From: Ziziphus jujuba
Lineage: Eukaryota; Streptophyta; Magnoliopsida; Rosales; Rhamnaceae
Reading direction: 5' to 3'
Length of the DNA stretch: 64,000 nucleotides
NCBI RefSeq assembly: GCF_031755915.1
Contig: NC_083382.1
Location: 14,087,501-14,151,500 of the forward strand
The notes beneath the pieces were generated by a model. It saw only the letters and a program-made list of their open reading frames with translations. It searched no databases and had not been told where the DNA came from. Shown one piece after another: positions 50,459 to 62,916 of this stretch (positions are counted from its first letter, which is position 1; every line of letters starts with the position of its first letter). The position numbers and the translations under genes are program-made.

Positions 50459-50515
50459 GTCTTGGAATTGTATAAGTTGGAATTCAAAAGGATATGGGTA
50501 GACCAATTAGGCACA
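50459..50515 (+). pseudogene. CNL pseudogene, last recognisable LRR piece
   Basis: Continues the exon broken by Copia 3 with LELYKLEFKRIWVDQL, matching FKRIWADQL of the paralogue. It then diverges and hits a stop near 50542. No further LRR exon is seen before the opposing gene's end at 50720. Confidence 0.85.
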
Positions 50516-50719
50516 AGGGAATCATACGGTACTCTTCATACATAATTAAGAGATGACATGCCCAAGCCAGCGGAAAAATACTCAACCTGCCATAAGAGGT
50601 AGACAAATCTATTTTAATGTCACATATATGTATAAAAGCATATATATGTTTTAGCAAATTAAATCTTATAAAGTTAAAACAATCTCTCTTTCAGTATAAT
50701 CGACACGGACAGTTACAAA

Positions 50720-52358
50720 TTAATTTAACTTGCCTTTTTTATCAGCGCAAGGTGAACGCATACTGATCTTCTCTTGCAAGTCCATATGCTTGTCTTCTTC
50801 TTCCTTAGCAGTGCGACTAAACAGCTTTGGGCAATCACTTATATAAACTACGGGTATGAAGTTAAGGCCACAGATATTAGTTTCAATAGAGCAGAATCTT
50901 GTAAGATTTGGGAGATTCTTTAGATCTACATATTCTAGTTTAGAGAGCAGCATTTTGTCAATCTTTTCAACTTCTTCTTTTGATTCCTTTATCATTATTA
51001 TCTCTTCCAGCCCCTCACATTGACTAATTATTAACTTCTCAAGCTGTACAAGGCTTTCGGCAATTGCAAATGGTAAAACATACTTTAAGCTCTTGCAGCA
51101 CCTAAGATGCAATGTTTTCAAATTATGCATCTTACATGTTTCTGGAAGCTGGTTTGGCCATATCCGTTTGACGGATTTCAGATTCCATAAAAATAGCTGT
51201 TCTAAGCTAGGGAACGCAACCTGTAAAAATTAAAAGGTTTAGAGTCATCAGGAAGACTGGTAAAAGGTATGGATTTATTAAATTAACAATATAAGGTAAT
51301 AATGCACTTGAAATTAATATTCACTAATCCAGAGTTCCATTTACGTTACAGCTTCAAAATTAATAGCATATTATAAATTAAGTGTATATTTAAATGAAAC
51401 TCAATACAATACAATAAGCGAGAACAAAATATTGTTATACTATTTGCCATATTAATTAGTTGGTACATAAACTTTTGTAAACAGCAAGTTGATCCATTAA
51501 CGTATAGTACTTTTATTGTAATTCATCATAAAAAAATATAATATTTTTCAAGTAATTAAATGATAAGTACATGAGACATTCTATTTATTAAATGTTGTAA
51601 GTTGGGAAAAACAAAAAGTGTGTAGAAATAACTGCAAGATTAATAAAAATGCCAGTAAAAAAAATTAGTAGCTTTTTAAAATTTTTGTATATATATATAT
51701 ATATATATATAAATACCATTTCGTTGAAAAGTGAGCATGCAGAATCTGCCAACAACACCTGCTCATAGTCACTCCCTTGGCCTTCACAAGACTGCGAGCA
51801 GAATTGAATAATCTGGGGTAGATATCGAAGATGTATGATTTTTAGTTCAGGAAACTCAATTATATCTAATTGATCATCAGAATTGTCAAGGGTGACTGTT
51901 GGTTTCTTTATGATTATTATCTTTCCCATGTCATCACATTCTTCCACAATCAACTTCTCAAGTTGTACAAGGTATCTGGCAATAGCGAAAGATAACAGAT
52001 ACTTTAAACTATTGCACCAGTAAACAGACAACTCTCTTAAATTTTGACATGTTTGCGGAAGTTGGTCTGCCCATATCCTTTTGAATTGCAGCCCTCCCAA
52101 ATCCAAGACTTCTAAGCTTGGAAGAGCAACCCTTAAGTTAATTAATTAACTACAAATATTAAAGCTATTTAATTCATATATATGGAAGAATAGTAATATA
52201 TATAACAATCTAACTCATCGTGATAAAATTATTATAGGACTCTAAGTGTATATCCTTTTAAGGACACACATATATTTTTAAAATAGCAATTTATCTTTAA
52301 AATGATATATTTAAATCCGCATGTTAATGCTATTATGACTTTCAGGGAGGAAAATTGT

Positions 52359-52389
<31 letters not shown>

Positions 52390-55300
52390 TTTAACTAAAA
52401 AATGAATGCACGCCATTGATATCGAGGATGTGCCCTGTCGATTAATTACATTTAATTATTATATGTAATTTACCATGCATATCTGTGGGTTTGCATGCAT
52501 TTTATAGCAACATTATATTTATATATATTAATAAATCAATGAAACTAAACAATTTTAGGTAGCACACTTGAAAAAATTATGGTAGTTATCCAAAGTCAAT
52601 TAAACAAATGAAATAATTCTGTGTATATAGAGGAGAAAATACTAATTTTTCCTTGCGCATTTGGAAAAAAAGCCACGTCCAAAAGCTAAAGAGTGAAATA
52701 TATGTACCTTTTGGTTGAAAAGTGTGGTGGAAGAATCCGAATGATACAATTGCTCCTTACCCTCTTGGCCTTGATCTGGTTTACCAGTACTTGTGTCAGT
52801 CTCCGAGCAGAATCGAGTAAGTTGTGGTAGATTCCAAAGTTGCATATACTTAAGATTAGGAAATTCAATTCGATCCACTGCTTCAAAGTTTATTACATCT
52901 TGGCTATCTAATGTAACTATCTCTTCCATCTGGAGGCAATGGAATATTTTAATTTTCTCAAGATTGTTGGCAATGAAGAATGGTAACAAATTCTTCAATT
53001 TCTTACAGAGATCCACATTGGCCTGTCTTAGTTTTCGAAGTGACTTTGCACCTTTGAGTTCCCCATGGCATATCTTTTCTAAGTTCTCCATTCCAACAAA
53101 CTCAAATGTCTCTAAACTCGGTAAGATGCTATGATCAGAAAGACGATTGGGCTCCATTGGTGAGGAGTCAACGATGTATTGGATTTCATGATTCCCATTG
53201 ACTTTGAGAGCTTTCAAATGTGAAAGACCACCCTCCTTATCTAAGTCACAAACAATGTTTTTCAAACCATGAAATCTCTCTAGGTGCAGATTTTCTGACC
53301 TTTTCAACAGCATTTGAAAACCACACTCCTTTAATAGCCTTCTTGTATCGAATTCAAAATTGAGTCTCAATCCTCTTGAACCTTCCATAATGTCTACCCC
53401 CCAACCCCCTAAAGGTATGTAATATCTTTCCAATTTTGTACTAAACAAATCTTTGGGCAGCATGTTGACATGTGGTACCTCTAAATATAAAGCGGTCAAC
53501 CTAGTCAAATTCTTTACCTCACTAAGGCTGGCACTACTACTAGTATTTTCATCAAAGACTTCTCCTTCAGCCTTCCAATTATTAAAGCTGTGCAGCATAT
53601 TCAACTCTTCTAAATTAACCAATCTTGATATCACATTCGGTGGAACCACTTTGAGATTGTAACAATTACTCAAATCCAGCTTACATAAACGTGTCAATTG
53701 TCCTATTTGCTCTGGCAGTTTCTTCATTTGGGATCCCCCAAGGTCAAGAACTTTTAATTTCTTTAGCTCTCCAATCATGTGTATGTCTTCTATTTCAACT
53801 CGAAACAAATGCAAGACCTGAAGATTCTCAAGGCAAAGAAAGGAGGAAGGAAATGTTTCCAAACTTAGAAATGACAGGTTCAAGACTCTGAGCTCTTTCG
53901 TTTCTTCAAAAAAGTTGTCTGGAAGGGAACAATGTTCTCTTGCCATCGAAAGCAAGCGGAGCTCGGCACAATTCAAACTCGATGGTAGAAATTGATGCTC
54001 AACGGTGGCACCAAGTGAAATTGCAATGGAGTCTTTGAGTTTGTTGCTGTCCTCTAGATACTTTTTTAACTCATCATTACTTCTGATATTATACATTTTG
54101 AAATCTTCCGATGCAGCAATCGATATTCCTACATCGTGAATCACATCATGCATCTTCACTAAATCACGCTCATTACCTTTCAACAACAAGCAACGAGATT
54201 TCAGTTCATCCAGCAATGTCTGCAACCTGTTTCTCGATTCTTCAAGAGTATAGACATCTTTGAACAAATCCCATCCAACACACAAATTCAGCAAGTCGTT
54301 GATTGATATTTCTGCATCTTCTTCATATAGACTACAAACAACAATATCAACCTTGCCTCTCCATTTTCTAAAAAATCATAACTTAGCTTTACACTTGAAT
54401 ACACCTTTTCATCCATGGAGGACCTCCGAAGTCGTCTCAACGCATCCTTCCAAAGGTGTATTCCTTTGTTTTTCAAAGCATGGGCAACTGTCATGATCGC
54501 CAGTGGTAAGCATGCACATTCTTTAACAATTTGTGTTGTCAAATGTTTGAACTCATCAGAGTTTTCATCAGATAACAAGTTATCCCCCACCATCTTCGAA
54601 AAGAAACTCCATGCTTCACTATCTGATAGAAGTTCAACTTTGAAATTCTTATCCACATCCATATCATCTTCTAACACACCTTGATATCTTGAAGTTATCA
54701 ATATCTTGCATCCCTTCTGAACATCCTCGAAGCATATTCCTATATCAAGTAAGTCCAGTTTCTTCCAGACATCATCTAGAATTATGAGGAAGTTTTCTTC
54801 TGTTCTCAATCGATGTCTTAATCGAACTGCTCGTGCCTTTACACCATCCTCATCGAATTTTAGACCTAGCCTGTCTGCGATCTCTTGTTGAATCTTTTCA
54901 AGTTTTGGAAATGCAGATACCGCGACCTCAACAGCATCATTGAATAACTTGGCTTCCAAGGCACGTTTGGCAACTTCTTTAGCTAGTGTGGTTTTGCCCA
55001 CACCTGCCATGCCATAAACTCCAATCATTCTGATATCATTATTCCGCAATGCTTCCATAATTCCTTTCAAAATCGAATTTCTTGTGTGAAAGGCCATGTA
55101 GCCTTTGGTTTCCAAAATATTCTGTAGAATTGGAACTTTGGAAACCTTACCGAATTTGCTGGCGGCTTCTTTGATCTCAACAACAGACTGAGCCATCTTC
55201 TTGGCTCTCCTGCTGAGTCGATGACGTAGCACTAAATTAGGAAAAGACTTAATGGAACACCCTGTATTCGCTTGGCCTTCATGATCACTTAGAAAGTTTT

Positions 55301-55559
55301 CCACCATTTCCGAGATGCTATCCATTTGGCTCAACCAATTCTTGATGCTTTGTTTAATTTCTTCACCTCTTCTTGTTGCCACATCAAGGGTGTGTTGTAA
55401 ATCTTGTTTGGTATCCTTCAGATGTTGAAATTGTGTTTTGAGATTGTTGATATTGGATTCGTAGTAAAAGAGATAACCAAACTGGCGGCCATTTGGTTCA
55501 ATAGTGCACCCGGCAATTTTTCCAATAATTGAACCGACAATTGCAGCAAGAAACTCCAT
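50720..55559 (-). pseudogene. CC-NB-ARC-LRR (CNL) resistance gene, near complete with one-base frameshift
   Basis: Intact members of this RPS2/At4g27190-like family are cytoplasmic receptors that sense pathogen effectors. The ATG at 55559 gives MEFLAAIVGSIIGKI, a coiled-coil N-terminus (about residues 1-150). NB-ARC follows with P-loop GMAGVGKTT (183-191), kinase-2 FLIILDDVW (257-265), ILITSRYQ (286-293) and CLPLA (350-354). After ILLF (residue 408) the frame breaks near 54336: one base is absent compared with the plus-strand paralogue. The next frame carries CVGWDLF, the MHD motif (about 54150) and a long LRR. Exon 1 ends at 52708, exon 2 is about 52130-51717 and exon 3 is 51220-50720 (stop TAA). 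Exon 2 also has an extra G at its acceptor. Without the lesions it would encode about 1,250 residues. It could be a real pseudogene or a sequence error. Confidence 0.88.
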
Positions 55560-58500
55560 GGCCACTGCTTGATTACTACTCCCAAGTACTCTCTTTCTTT
55601 TTCTTTTTGTTCCGTCAAGCTGGAAGTCATATCCAAATAAATTAATTTGTTTTTTTTTAAATAAATACGTTATGTTCACATTTTTTATTTCTGAAATTAA
55701 AAATGAAAAATCTTGTATTTTTGTTATATAAATTAATTCTTTTCAATGTACAAGTCTTATATCAAGGTTCTAACTTTTATGAGTTCAAGTTCAACAACAA
55801 TGTATATCTTAAAGATTCTATAAAAGGAACATCTGATACAGATAAAAAGTGTTAAAATAAAAAATAAAAAAAAGTAGTTTATTATTTTGGTGATGACAGT
55901 AATTTTTCAATATTACTTATGTTGAATTAAAATTTCTATTAGCTAAAGTGACTTGCTATTTACTTAATCATGAAAAATCTATATATTATCTAGACATGTT
56001 AAGCATGCAAGAAAAATCTATATATTATCTAGACACACAAGGCCATGATATGTGGATTTCTTAATCAATTAGAATTTATGTAATACTAACACATGTAAGA
56101 GCTAGGATAAACATAAGCTGGATTTGTATTTGTATTTGGGTAAGTGACAGCCAAACATGGCGGTTTATGCCTCATTTGGTCCAAGTTGACTCTTGCCCAC
56201 TCTTTGACTTAGATTGTTTCCACATATAACCCAACAATAGAAACGGTCATTTCATCAACAAAAATCTTCTTTTATATGTCAATTTTGTTGTATTTTTAGG
56301 ATTTAGATCTAGTTTTTGTTATATTTTTCTATTTGATATATACAAGTTGGTTTATTGTTATTAGTTTCAAAAATCTTATTTCATTAAAGTAATAAAAATC
56401 GAGTTTTATGTCTCTATTATTTATTTATTTATTTATAGTCGTCAATCAATTATGAAAAAAATTCTTGAATATTTGTTATTATCTAACATCACAAATAAAT
56501 AAATAAATAAAAAATATATATATATATATATGTATGTATGTATATTACTCTTAAAGTGAATTCAGTTAATAAGTAAGGGATAAAAGCAAATACAAATAGC
56601 AAAGATTAATTAATTAACATATGTACATACAGTTTGTTCGACTTTGACAATTATTTGTTGGTTTTAAAAACACAAAAATTGTTGTATATGAAAAAAAAAA
56701 TTTTAACGGAGGTTAGATTAAAAAACAGCAAGTTGAAAATTTTATCTTATATTGAATTAATCAAACCGAAAACTGATTAAAGCAATTCAATTGAAAGAAA
56801 ATTGTTCAAAAAGAATAAAAATTTCAATTGAATGGAAGTGGAACCAAAGGTAGGGAAGTATATTAAACCAAATGAAAATGAAGGAAGTCATGTACAAGAG
56901 AGTAAAATTAGTCACATACCTGATCTCTTATGAACACCAGTAGCAAATCGATCGAGTATGCAATCCCTTTGTAGCTTTCCTTTAATTTTCGTTTTGAGGG
57001 GGCAATTCTTTTTTTTTTTTTTTTTTTTTTTTCTTTTGAGTTGAGAAGTTTAGCAAAGCAAGCTTCGAGTAGAAATCAATAAATAAAAACGAAGAATTAA
57101 CATTGTTTTTTCAGAATATAAGAAAAGCAGAGGAAATGCTTAAGCAATAGACCGGCGTCTGATATTGGCTACAAAGTTGAAAGGAATTAAATGGAACCGT
57201 AAAGATATTGTTGATGAAAACTTAGTGGTCGACAGAACAACTGGAGGAAACAAAAAAAACAAAAACAGGAATTGAAGGTTTGACTAAGGCTTAAAGTATA
57301 TTTTTGTAATAATGAATATTTCTAGAATAATTGGTTTCTTGCTTTCTTTTGCTATTATAGATCATCTTTCCTTAAGTTCTTAGCATCAAAGTTTGTTAAA
57401 ACTCTTTAATTAATTTTAATATTTTATTATTTGCAATCATTATCTTTTTCTCTAATCTTATTTAGAGTGGCAGGCTCATGGATTAAAAGAGACATCAAAT
57501 CTGTTTGGTGTTTGAAGAAAATACTAAACGTTTCTAAACCCAATTAATTAATCTCTTTATGTAATTAGCTAAACTATAAATTAATAAAATAATAATTTAA
57601 TTCATTGTTATAGAATATTGTTCAGTCTTTTTTTTTTTTTTTTTTTGCCTGAATAAACTTTAAAATGCTGAAACTTAAAAATAAAAAAATAAAATAAATT
57701 GGCGATTCACATCATTGATGGGAAGAGTCGGAACACCGTAAAGGCATGGCTGTCCACGCCATTGACTAGAAACAGTTGACAAAGAAAAGTCTTTGATGCA
57801 AAAGCTTGACTTTTTCGTTCTTATATTTGTTATAAGATAAATTGTTTGTTTATTTACCCAAAAAAAAAGAAAGAGGATAATTACTTATTTATAATTATAA
57901 TCCACCAAACCCAATTAACTCATCTCTATTTATGGTTAGTAATATTATAAATTAAGCATGGGTAACTTGAATTCACGATCTTGAAAATTATTTGTCAGTT
58001 TGAAAATATATGCTGTACCTGTTAAGTCTATAAATTACACTTTAATGGTACTTTATAATTTGGGAAATTTATACTTTCAGTTTTTAATTTTATAACATTT
58101 CAATTTAAGTTCTCAAATTTCAATTTGTTATATTTTAATTCAATTGAATTTTTTTGTTATTGGTGATTAATAGTTCTATCATATTTAATAAATATTAAAA
58201 TAAAATTTATTACCATTTACACTTTTAAATTTTAATTTATTGCAATTTAAATATTTTACTTTTAAAAAACAAAGAAATTTCATTTTAATACCCTATAATT
58301 ACTAACTACTTCAAATGAACCAAAATGCAACAAATTTATAACTTAAAAGTCTCAATTGGAATGTTTTAAATGTAAAGGCCAAAAATACAACTTTACAAAA
58401 TGCTTCCAAATTATTTTGTTTTTTGGTTTTTTTTTTTTTTTTTGGGGGTAGTTTTTTTGTTTTCAATTAGCTTTTCCTTGAAATTCCAAGTTCATTCTTA

Positions 58501-58885
58501 ATCTTCATTATATCTAGGACTATCAATTTTGATTGATTTCTTTTCTTGGTCATCTTCTTTTTCAGTTAAACAAAAATAGGCAGTGGCAATTGCCCTTTTC
58601 TTTCTTTTTTTCTTTCTTTCTTTTTTTTTTTTTTCTCCTCGTGTTCTTAATTGATTTTGATGTTTTGCATCCGATTATCTGTTTTTGATCGGTATCTCTT
58701 TCCATTACCAGTCTTTCTTTTCATGTGGGTAATGCCATTTTGTATTGGTTAATTGGCATTGGCTATTTTGATGGCTACTCACACATATGCTAATTACTTG
58801 TTTAAAAGAAAAAAATGTATTCACTTGGTATCGTAGTCCAGAGACATCTCCTGCAATCAATCAATTTAGAAGATCCACATAACTT
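55560..58885. other. Intergenic DNA upstream of the CNL
   Basis: The first few hundred bases should hold the CNL promoter and leader. The 40 bases before the start resemble those before the plus-strand pseudogene. The rest is AT-rich with a TA run near 56513-56531, T runs near 57008-57032, 57628-57647 and 58426-58443, and a CTTT-rich stretch near 58590-58640. No gene could be supported. Confidence 0.5.
58060..58402. mobile_element. Possible MITE of about 340 bases
   Basis: The left part (AAATTTATACTTTCAG...ATTTCAATTTAAG...TTTGTTATATTTT) recurs inverted and diverged at the right (AAAATGCAACAAATTT...AAAGTCTCAATTGGAATG...CAACTTTAC) over about 80 bases. It has no coding capacity. The ends are approximate and the AT bias inflates apparent similarity. 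Confidence 0.35.
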
Positions 58886-58980
58886 CTTTTCTAGTTGATG
58901 ATTCAGCCCCTCAGGTCTTCATAAAAGATGGTCCTTTGCATTATTTCTAACATTGATTCTTCATATCCACCTTTATATAG
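58886..58980 (-). pseudogene. RPA-interacting protein-like fragment fused to CNL fragment
   Basis: The minus strand resembles the end of exon 3 of the RPAIN-like gene at 60027-62734 (61348-61420), including the ATGCAAAGGA...TATGA-GACCTGAGG block and a final AACTAGAAAAG. It carries small insertions and stops. It directly abuts LRR sequence on its right, giving a chimeric junction at about 58980. Confidence 0.55.
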
Positions 58981-59455
58981 CAGCTATCAGAAATATGATC
59001 GGAAATATCATGGGGCTCCATTAATGAGTTGTCAACGATGTATTGGTTTTCATCATTATAACGGACTAAGAGAGATTTCAAATGTAAAAGACCACCTTCC
59101 TTATCTAATTCACAAATAATTTTTTTCAAACCATTAAATTTACTAATATGCAAATTTTCTGACCTTCTCGACAGCATTTGAAAAACACGCTCCTTTAATA
59201 GACTACTTGTATCGAATTCCAAGTTGAGTTCCAATTCTGTTGAACCATCAATAAAGTTACAAGGGAACCTCCTAAAAATATGTAATATCTTTCTGATTTT
59301 CTACTAAACATGTCTTTAGGCAGCATATTGGCATATAGTATCTCTAAATATAAAGCGGTCAACTTAGTCAGATTCTTTACCTCACTAAGGCTAGCACCAG
59401 TTCTATTTTCATCATCGACCACTCCTTCAGCTGTCCACCTACTAAAGCTGCACTA
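58981..59455 (-). pseudogene. Third CNL fragment (LRR only)
   Basis: LRR segment homologous to both other CNL copies. Reading right to left it has GASLSEVKNLTKLTALYLE, ANMLPKDMFSRKSERYYI, LLKERVFQML, KFNGLKKIICELDKEGGL and ENQYIVDNS. A frameshift lies near 59230. No coiled coil or NB-ARC is attached, and the homology stops abruptly near 59455. It is a solo decayed fragment. Confidence 0.85.
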
Positions 59456-60026
59456 CCAAGAAAAGAGAAAAATAAAAATGGGGAATGTAGAAAAGGTGAA
59501 AATAAAGATTGAAGCAATTGACAAAACACAGTAAATTAGGCTTATGCTTGGAACAACATAAAAAAGCAGGAAATTGTGCATGGATGGAAAGATTTGATGG
59601 AGATAATATAAAGAAAAGAGCTTTTATAGTCATTTATACAACAATAATACTGTAAATTCCTATATAATAATTCAAAGAATATTCAAAAGCAGTGGCATCG
59701 ATATAGCACCGCAGTGAATGGTATAAGTTTTCATACTCATGAATGATAAGAAATTTAATATAGCAGAAAATGTAGGAAAAAAAAAATGCAGAGGCACTAC
59801 CACGATCAAGATTCGAAAGCACAATAAAATTCGGGATCTGTAAATAACGAGGAGATTATAACTAGAGCAATACAAGTACCAAATTCTCATTTCTTTCTGA
59901 TTATCTAACAAAGCAGAGTATAACAAGTGAGATGCTTTCAACTTGGGACAGACTTTTGCGAGTTGGAAAGCACTATGAGTCATGATTAGAGAGTTATGTA
60001 GTAAATACATAAAAAAGAACAAACTA
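59456..60026. other. Sequence between CNL fragment and RPAIN-like pseudogene
   Basis: No recognisable gene. A last exon of the RPAIN-like gene would be expected about here, but I could not identify its conserved LTALYI/CNTFEVVI end. It is lost or too diverged to see. Confidence 0.4.
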
Positions 60027-61250
60027 GCTTAATTAAAAGCATGAGTAACTAAAGTAGAGAGCAACATCTCATCGCCTTTGTTGAGCTGCAGCTCACAAAG
60101 AGTGCAACATATGTGTTGGTAATTCTCTGGCAGTTCTCCTAGCTTACAAATTGGGCACCAAACTACCTCTAACAACTGGCATAAATAAACAAAGAGCATA
60201 TAAACTACGTATGGAACTTCTATACCATTAAGGAAATGAAAACATTAAATAAAAATTATTCCTAGAATATCCAAGAAAGAAGTATCTTTTTTCAGACTCA
60301 CAAAAAATTAGAGCACTTTTCTGTTTATTTATTTACTTTTTCCATAGTTATACCATCTTTTGTCATGTTCAAGTACTTGTTTCCAAAATTTGGTTACCCT
60401 TTTCAGCGAGTCCCTATGTCTTAAAATTATATATATTAATAAATGTAGAATGCACCCACATCCATGTAACATAGCTTTCATATATCATGTTTACAGGACA
60501 ATCTTCACTTCAGCTAGTTGACCTCAGGAAATGTCTCAAGTTCCAATTTATCCAACTTTCTAACATCCCTTTCATTTCTATTCTCTTTCCAATCAATTCC
60601 CTTGAATGAGATATCACATAGATAATTGGATAAAAGGAAAAATAAGCATGAATTCTTAAAGTACTTGAAGATAGCCTACAACTAAACCAGTATTATACAA
60701 AATCTTATAAACTGTCTGTCTCAGATTTCAAAGATAAGATACTGAGTTCTAATCAAACTTTAGAAAAGAGAAGCTAATTAATTATTGTAGCAGCAGCATA
60801 TATAATGGGAAAATCAGATTCATTTTAAATTATCATGAATACTGACACAGACATACACCCACGTACTTTTACTGTCATACCTGCTTATTATTTAGTTGCA
60901 CATGCACATAGACTGCATAAACCAAGTATTCATCTTCTTCATCTTGCCATGTTTCAATATTGTCTGGTTCTGCAACCAGCTAGAGTGAACAATGAACTTC
61001 TACGCTCACAAGAATAAAATGTCCAATTGAAAAACCTAAAGCAATTGCACCATCCAAACCATGAACTCAGTAAAACTATAACCCTAAATAACATGATAAC
61101 AATTATAGCAACTCAAATATAATTTTTTTTTTTTTTTCAATCACTAGACAGCCTGAGATATCCATCAGTGAAATTAGAAGGTCACATATAACTTCTTCTT
61201 CTTCTTCTTCTTCTTTCCTTCTTTTTCTTTTTTTTTTTTTTCTTTCTTCT

Positions 61251-61296
<46 letters not shown>

Positions 61297-62734
61297 GAAT
61301 AAAGATCACATATAACTTATTTCTGAGAAAGAGCAACCATATTTCACCTTGTTTTAGTTGAATCAGCCCTCAGGTCCTCATACAAGATCCTTTGCATTTC
61401 TAACCGCATTTCTTCACATTAGCCTTTAAGCATCATGAAGACCATCATATTCCCATAAGATGTCATTGATATCAGAATCAAAAGTTGACATCTTCAAACT
61501 GTCATTCAATGGAGAGTCCAATTTTTTCAGTTCATCTGAAACTATGTTCTGACAAGCAGATTTGATCATATCCTGAAAGCAGAGGGCAAACAGTTTGATT
61601 GAATGGGTGATGGGATATAAAAACTGATTTACATTTGATAGACCCGTTCACAAAGGAAGAGATGCCACCTAATTCGAAAAACATAAGCATCTCACAATGA
61701 TTAAAGATACAGTCAAGCTGGAAATGAAATTAATCACGAAACTGCATGAATTGAATAATAGACAATAAGAGATTTAATCTCCAATGACAGTTAGGGAGAC
61801 GTTTCCTCGCAAGCTTAACAAAGACAAGATTCCCGTACATTTGAGTTTCATATTGCCAAAAGAAATATATAGAAATACATATTGATCGTACTCTTCTAAT
61901 AATCAAATCCACCAACATTTCAAAACCTTAAAACAACAAAATAATTTAAAAACTAAACAACATAAATCCTAGTTTCTTACTTCTCTATGAGGGTCAATAT
62001 TAACCAACTAAATCTCTAATAGAATGCAGCCCTTCTATGTTCTGATATAAATCCCTTTAGATTGCCAGAAAATAAGGTTATAGTAAATTGAAATTCCATA
62101 AGCACCGCAATCCAAGTCTATTGCCAACATCCCAACACTTATTGCACAAATACCATAAATCTGAGCTTTAGCCATTAAATTCTCGTGCAAAACCTTTGGG
62201 AGTCTGAGTTCCACAATGCAATATGATGTATATTAGAAAATAAATAAAGAGAGAACCTTTGAATTGAGATGGGGAAATTAAGAAGTGGGCATCATTCTCA
62301 CTTTCCAAAGCAAGCATCGTCTGCCTTCTCCGACCCTTTTGCAGCAGTTTTTCTCTTAGGTTAAAAAAAAAAAAAAAAAAAAAAGAAAGCATTAATATAT
62401 AAAATTCAAAATTATGAGAAGGTAAGCAATAAAATCCCATTCCACCCACTGAAAATTGTAACACAGAAATACAAAAGAAATTTTCCAAATACAATGACTA
62501 AAAGCCGAAGGAGAAAAATTGGAAATTTGAGATCAAATAGGAAAAACATAGATTGGGAAGATGGGTTTTGCGCATAGAAACAGAAAAATGATTAAAAAAA
62601 AAAAAAAAAAGGAGGAACCTTTCGTTTCCAGTCAAGGCGGTCAATGAATAAAGAATTGGGTTTGAGAGAAGGCCGCGTTTGGATTGAATTTTTTGTGGAA
62701 GAAGAAGAAGAAGTAGGACCTCGGGTCCCGCCAT
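60027..62734 (-). pseudogene. RPA-interacting protein-like (RPAIN) gene, frameshifted
   Basis: RPAIN proteins bind replication protein A and escort it into the nucleus. Five exon-like blocks are visible. About 62680-62619 holds RPSLKPNSLFIDRLDWKRK. 62359-62257 holds NCCKRVGEGRRCLLWKVR, like NC-KRVRE-R-RLLWK. 61572-61348 holds NIVSDELKKLDS and ILWEYDGLHDA, then MRLEMQRILYEDLRAD in another frame. 60979-60881 holds ETWQDEEDEYLVYAVY. 60166 to about 60060 holds VWCPICKLGELPENYQHICC, the zinc-binding start. Most blocks have AG/GT borders. Lesions: the ATG at 62734 is out of frame with RPSLK, exon 2 appears to carry one extra A near 62350, exon 3 lacks two bases near 61436 (stop follows), and the C-terminus is missing. 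It is probably a pseudogene. A diverged working paralogue elsewhere is likely. Confidence 0.7.
61196..61293. repeat. CTT repeat and long T run
   Basis: A CTT repeat at about 61195-61215 is followed by a near-pure T run of over 40 bases (about 61251-61293). It lies in the intron between RPAIN-like exons 3 and 4. Confidence 0.85.
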
Positions 62735-62779
62735 TTTCATCCTCTCTGAATCTGAAGAATGATTTCCCTCTGTTTCCAT

Positions 62780-62884
62780 TTTCAGGCTGAATTTGGAACC
62801 AATTTTGAATCAGAGCTCCGCCTATTGCTCCCGACCCAATCCTACTTAAGCCAGGAGGGCAAAAGTGAGATTTTATTTGACGTA

Positions 62885-62916
<32 letters not shown>

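Noticed and set aside
62498..62779. Open frame starting METEGNHSSD as a separate small gene
   Set aside because: It overlaps RPAIN-like exon 1 in a different frame and runs into an A/T tract. The RPSLK...DWKRK frame has the better family match.
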